IMG/VR virus record: IMGVR_UViG_3300033064_006053
Span: 1-23,465 of that record
Origin: a virus
Direction: 5' to 3' (one strand)
DNA: 23,465 nucleotides
This document shows, one piece after another, positions 22,757 through 23,465 of the stretch. The translations under genes were made by a program, and so were the position numbers. Under the pieces are notes generated by a model. The model searched no databases. It saw nothing but the letters and a program-made list of their open reading frames with translations, and was not told the origin of the DNA. Numbering within the stretch: position 1 is the first letter of the stretch; each line of letters starts with the position of its first letter.

Positions 22757-23032
22757 ATGGATACGAAGAAACCGAACCGCCGCCTCGACGCCCTGCACAC
22801 CTTCATCAGGTCGAGCCCCTACAGCCGAGACACACTGGCGCATGAGCTTGGCATCTCGGTCTCGTACCTGCACCGGCTCATCACCGGGGCGTGCATCCCG
22901 AGCGCCGACCTTTGCGTCCGCATCGAGCGGGCGACGATGGGCGCGGTGACCCGTGTCTGCCTGCGCCCCGACCTGTTCGGTGACGCGCCGGCCATGCGCA
23001 GCGTCGAAGAGAAGCGCCGCGCAGCGGGGTGA
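22757..23032 (+). CDS. Cro/YdaS-type HTH repressor, 91 aa
   Basis: The product starts MDTKKPNRRLDALHTFIRSS and carries a Cro-like HTH: SRDTLAHELGISVSYLHRLITGACIPSADLCVRIERATMGAVTRVCLRPDLFG. The closing 'IERAT.GAVTR..LRPDLF' pattern is characteristic of the YdaS/Cro family of phage regulators. The start at 22757 is chosen because it follows a promoter by 7 nt; longer in-frame starts at 22682 and 22736 lie within the putative control region and lack ribosome sites. It is the only rightward regulator, opposed to the whole leftward genome, so it most likely represses the leftward promoter and perhaps its own. Confidence 0.85.
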   Translation: MDTKKPNRRLDALHTFIRSSPYSRDTLAHELGISVSYLHRLITGACIPSADLCVRIERATMGAVTRVCLRPDLFGDAPAMRSVEEKRRAAG

Positions 23033-23062
23033 CCCGAGTGCGTCCACACTGAGACGATGAAC

Positions 23063-23104
23063 CGCGCCATCAGGCGCGATAGCACAACTGCGCCCATCGG
23101 GCGC
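23063..23104. repeat. Two tandem hairpins before the DUF6948-like gene
   Basis: CGCGCC-ATCA-GGCGCG (23063-23078) and GCGCCC-ATC-GGGCGC (23090-23104) are perfect 6-bp stems. The second abuts the GGAGG ribosome site (23105-23109). They follow the repressor stop, so they may weaken read-through or mask the ribosome site. No T run follows either. Confidence 0.6.
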
Positions 23105-23116
23105 GGAGGCGAGACG

Positions 23117-23424
23117 ATGAGCATTGGACAAGAGTTGGTAGGGCAGTTGGTGATCGTGCGGACAACTTGGCGGGGGTCCACTTCGGGCGTCTCGCGGAGT
23201 TCGACGCAGCATCGAAGTCCGCGACGCTGACCGACGCACGCAATGTGTGGTACTGGCGCGGCGCGGCGTCGTGCCACGGGCTCGCGGCGCGCGGCCTGGA
23301 CCATGAGGGGAGCAAGGTGTGCCCCGTCGTGTCGCGGGTGGTGATGACCACCGTGGTCGAGGTCATCGCCTGTTCCAGCGACGGTGCGGTGAGCCGCGCC
23401 GCGGCGCCTGAGTGGAAGTTGTGA
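23117..23424 (+). pseudogene. DUF6948-like phage protein, interrupted by a one-base frameshift
   Basis: ATG at 23117 has an excellent ribosome site (GGAGG, 7-nt gap) and encodes MSIGQELVGQLVIVRTT. That frame then runs into foreign-looking Ser/Arg sequence. One frame over, the sequence continues AGVHFGRLAEFDAASKSATLTDARNVWYWRGA and ends at 23424 (APEWKL). Together these match the DUF6948 layout (VIVRTxxAGVHFG ... DARxIWYWxGA ... GSKV). Exactly one base is missing between ACA (23164) and GCG (23170). Function of the family is unknown. The gap may be a sequencing indel rather than a true mutation. Confidence 0.7.
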
Positions 23425-23426
23425 AC

Positions 23427-23465
<39 letters not shown>

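Overview
The window is about 23.5 kb of very G+C-rich DNA that reads as part of a tailed double-stranded DNA bacteriophage or prophage (Caudoviricetes-type). The support is a clear large terminase with a small terminase next to it, a portal protein, a giant 'polyvalent' phage protein with an inorganic-pyrophosphatase-like domain, a ParB/HTH replication-type protein followed by a DnaC-like helicase loader, a phage-style cytosine-C5 methyltransferase, a PAPS-reductase-like protein and a Cro/YdaS-type repressor. The G+C content and GGAG-type ribosome sites suggest a high-G+C bacterial host, but nothing identifies it further. No integrase, lysis cassette, tail gene, tRNA or CRISPR array is visible.

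Layout, read leftward from the right-hand control region. About 22.60-22.76 kb is a small, relatively A+T-rich divergent control region: a repressor-like gene is read rightward, and everything from 22.6 kb to position 1 is read leftward. The first leftward block (22.6-20.0 kb) is replication: a ParB-domain/HTH protein whose gene contains a large hairpin and purine tracts, then a zinc-finger AAA+ helicase loader, an arrangement like lambda O-ori-P. The second block (20.0-13.2 kb) is a tightly packed train of small genes, most overlapping by GTGA, ATGA or 8 nt. It holds the PAPS-reductase-like protein, small membrane and zinc-finger proteins, the DNA methyltransferase, a DUF4258-like protein, a split zinc-ribbon gene, a cyclic-phosphate-processing receiver (cREC) domain protein and a LexA-like winged-helix protein. 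A 185-bp gap with a hairpin and a possible promoter separates this from the late block (13.0 kb to the left edge): small terminase, large terminase, two HTH proteins, three small unknown proteins (two sharing a 39-bp repeat over their start sites), the 1955-residue polyvalent protein and the portal, which runs off the left edge. To the right of the repressor lies a DUF6948-like gene that appears broken by a one-base frameshift, then the start of a (Gly-Ser)n protein cut by the right edge.

The best candidates for something new are: (1) a candidate replication origin embedded in the ParB-like gene; (2) a repeated hairpin/ribosome-site element that could co-regulate two small genes; (3) a compact bidirectional switch with mirrored TTGACG boxes, GGTTAG-type inverted repeats and a probably leaderless repressor mRNA; (4) a cREC-domain protein with a four-cysteine insert, coupled by overlap to a zinc-ribbon gene whose ribbon is split by a frameshift. 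No stretch above about 300 bases lacks a gene; the longest gap is 13038-13222. All positions and motifs were read by eye; no database search was run.
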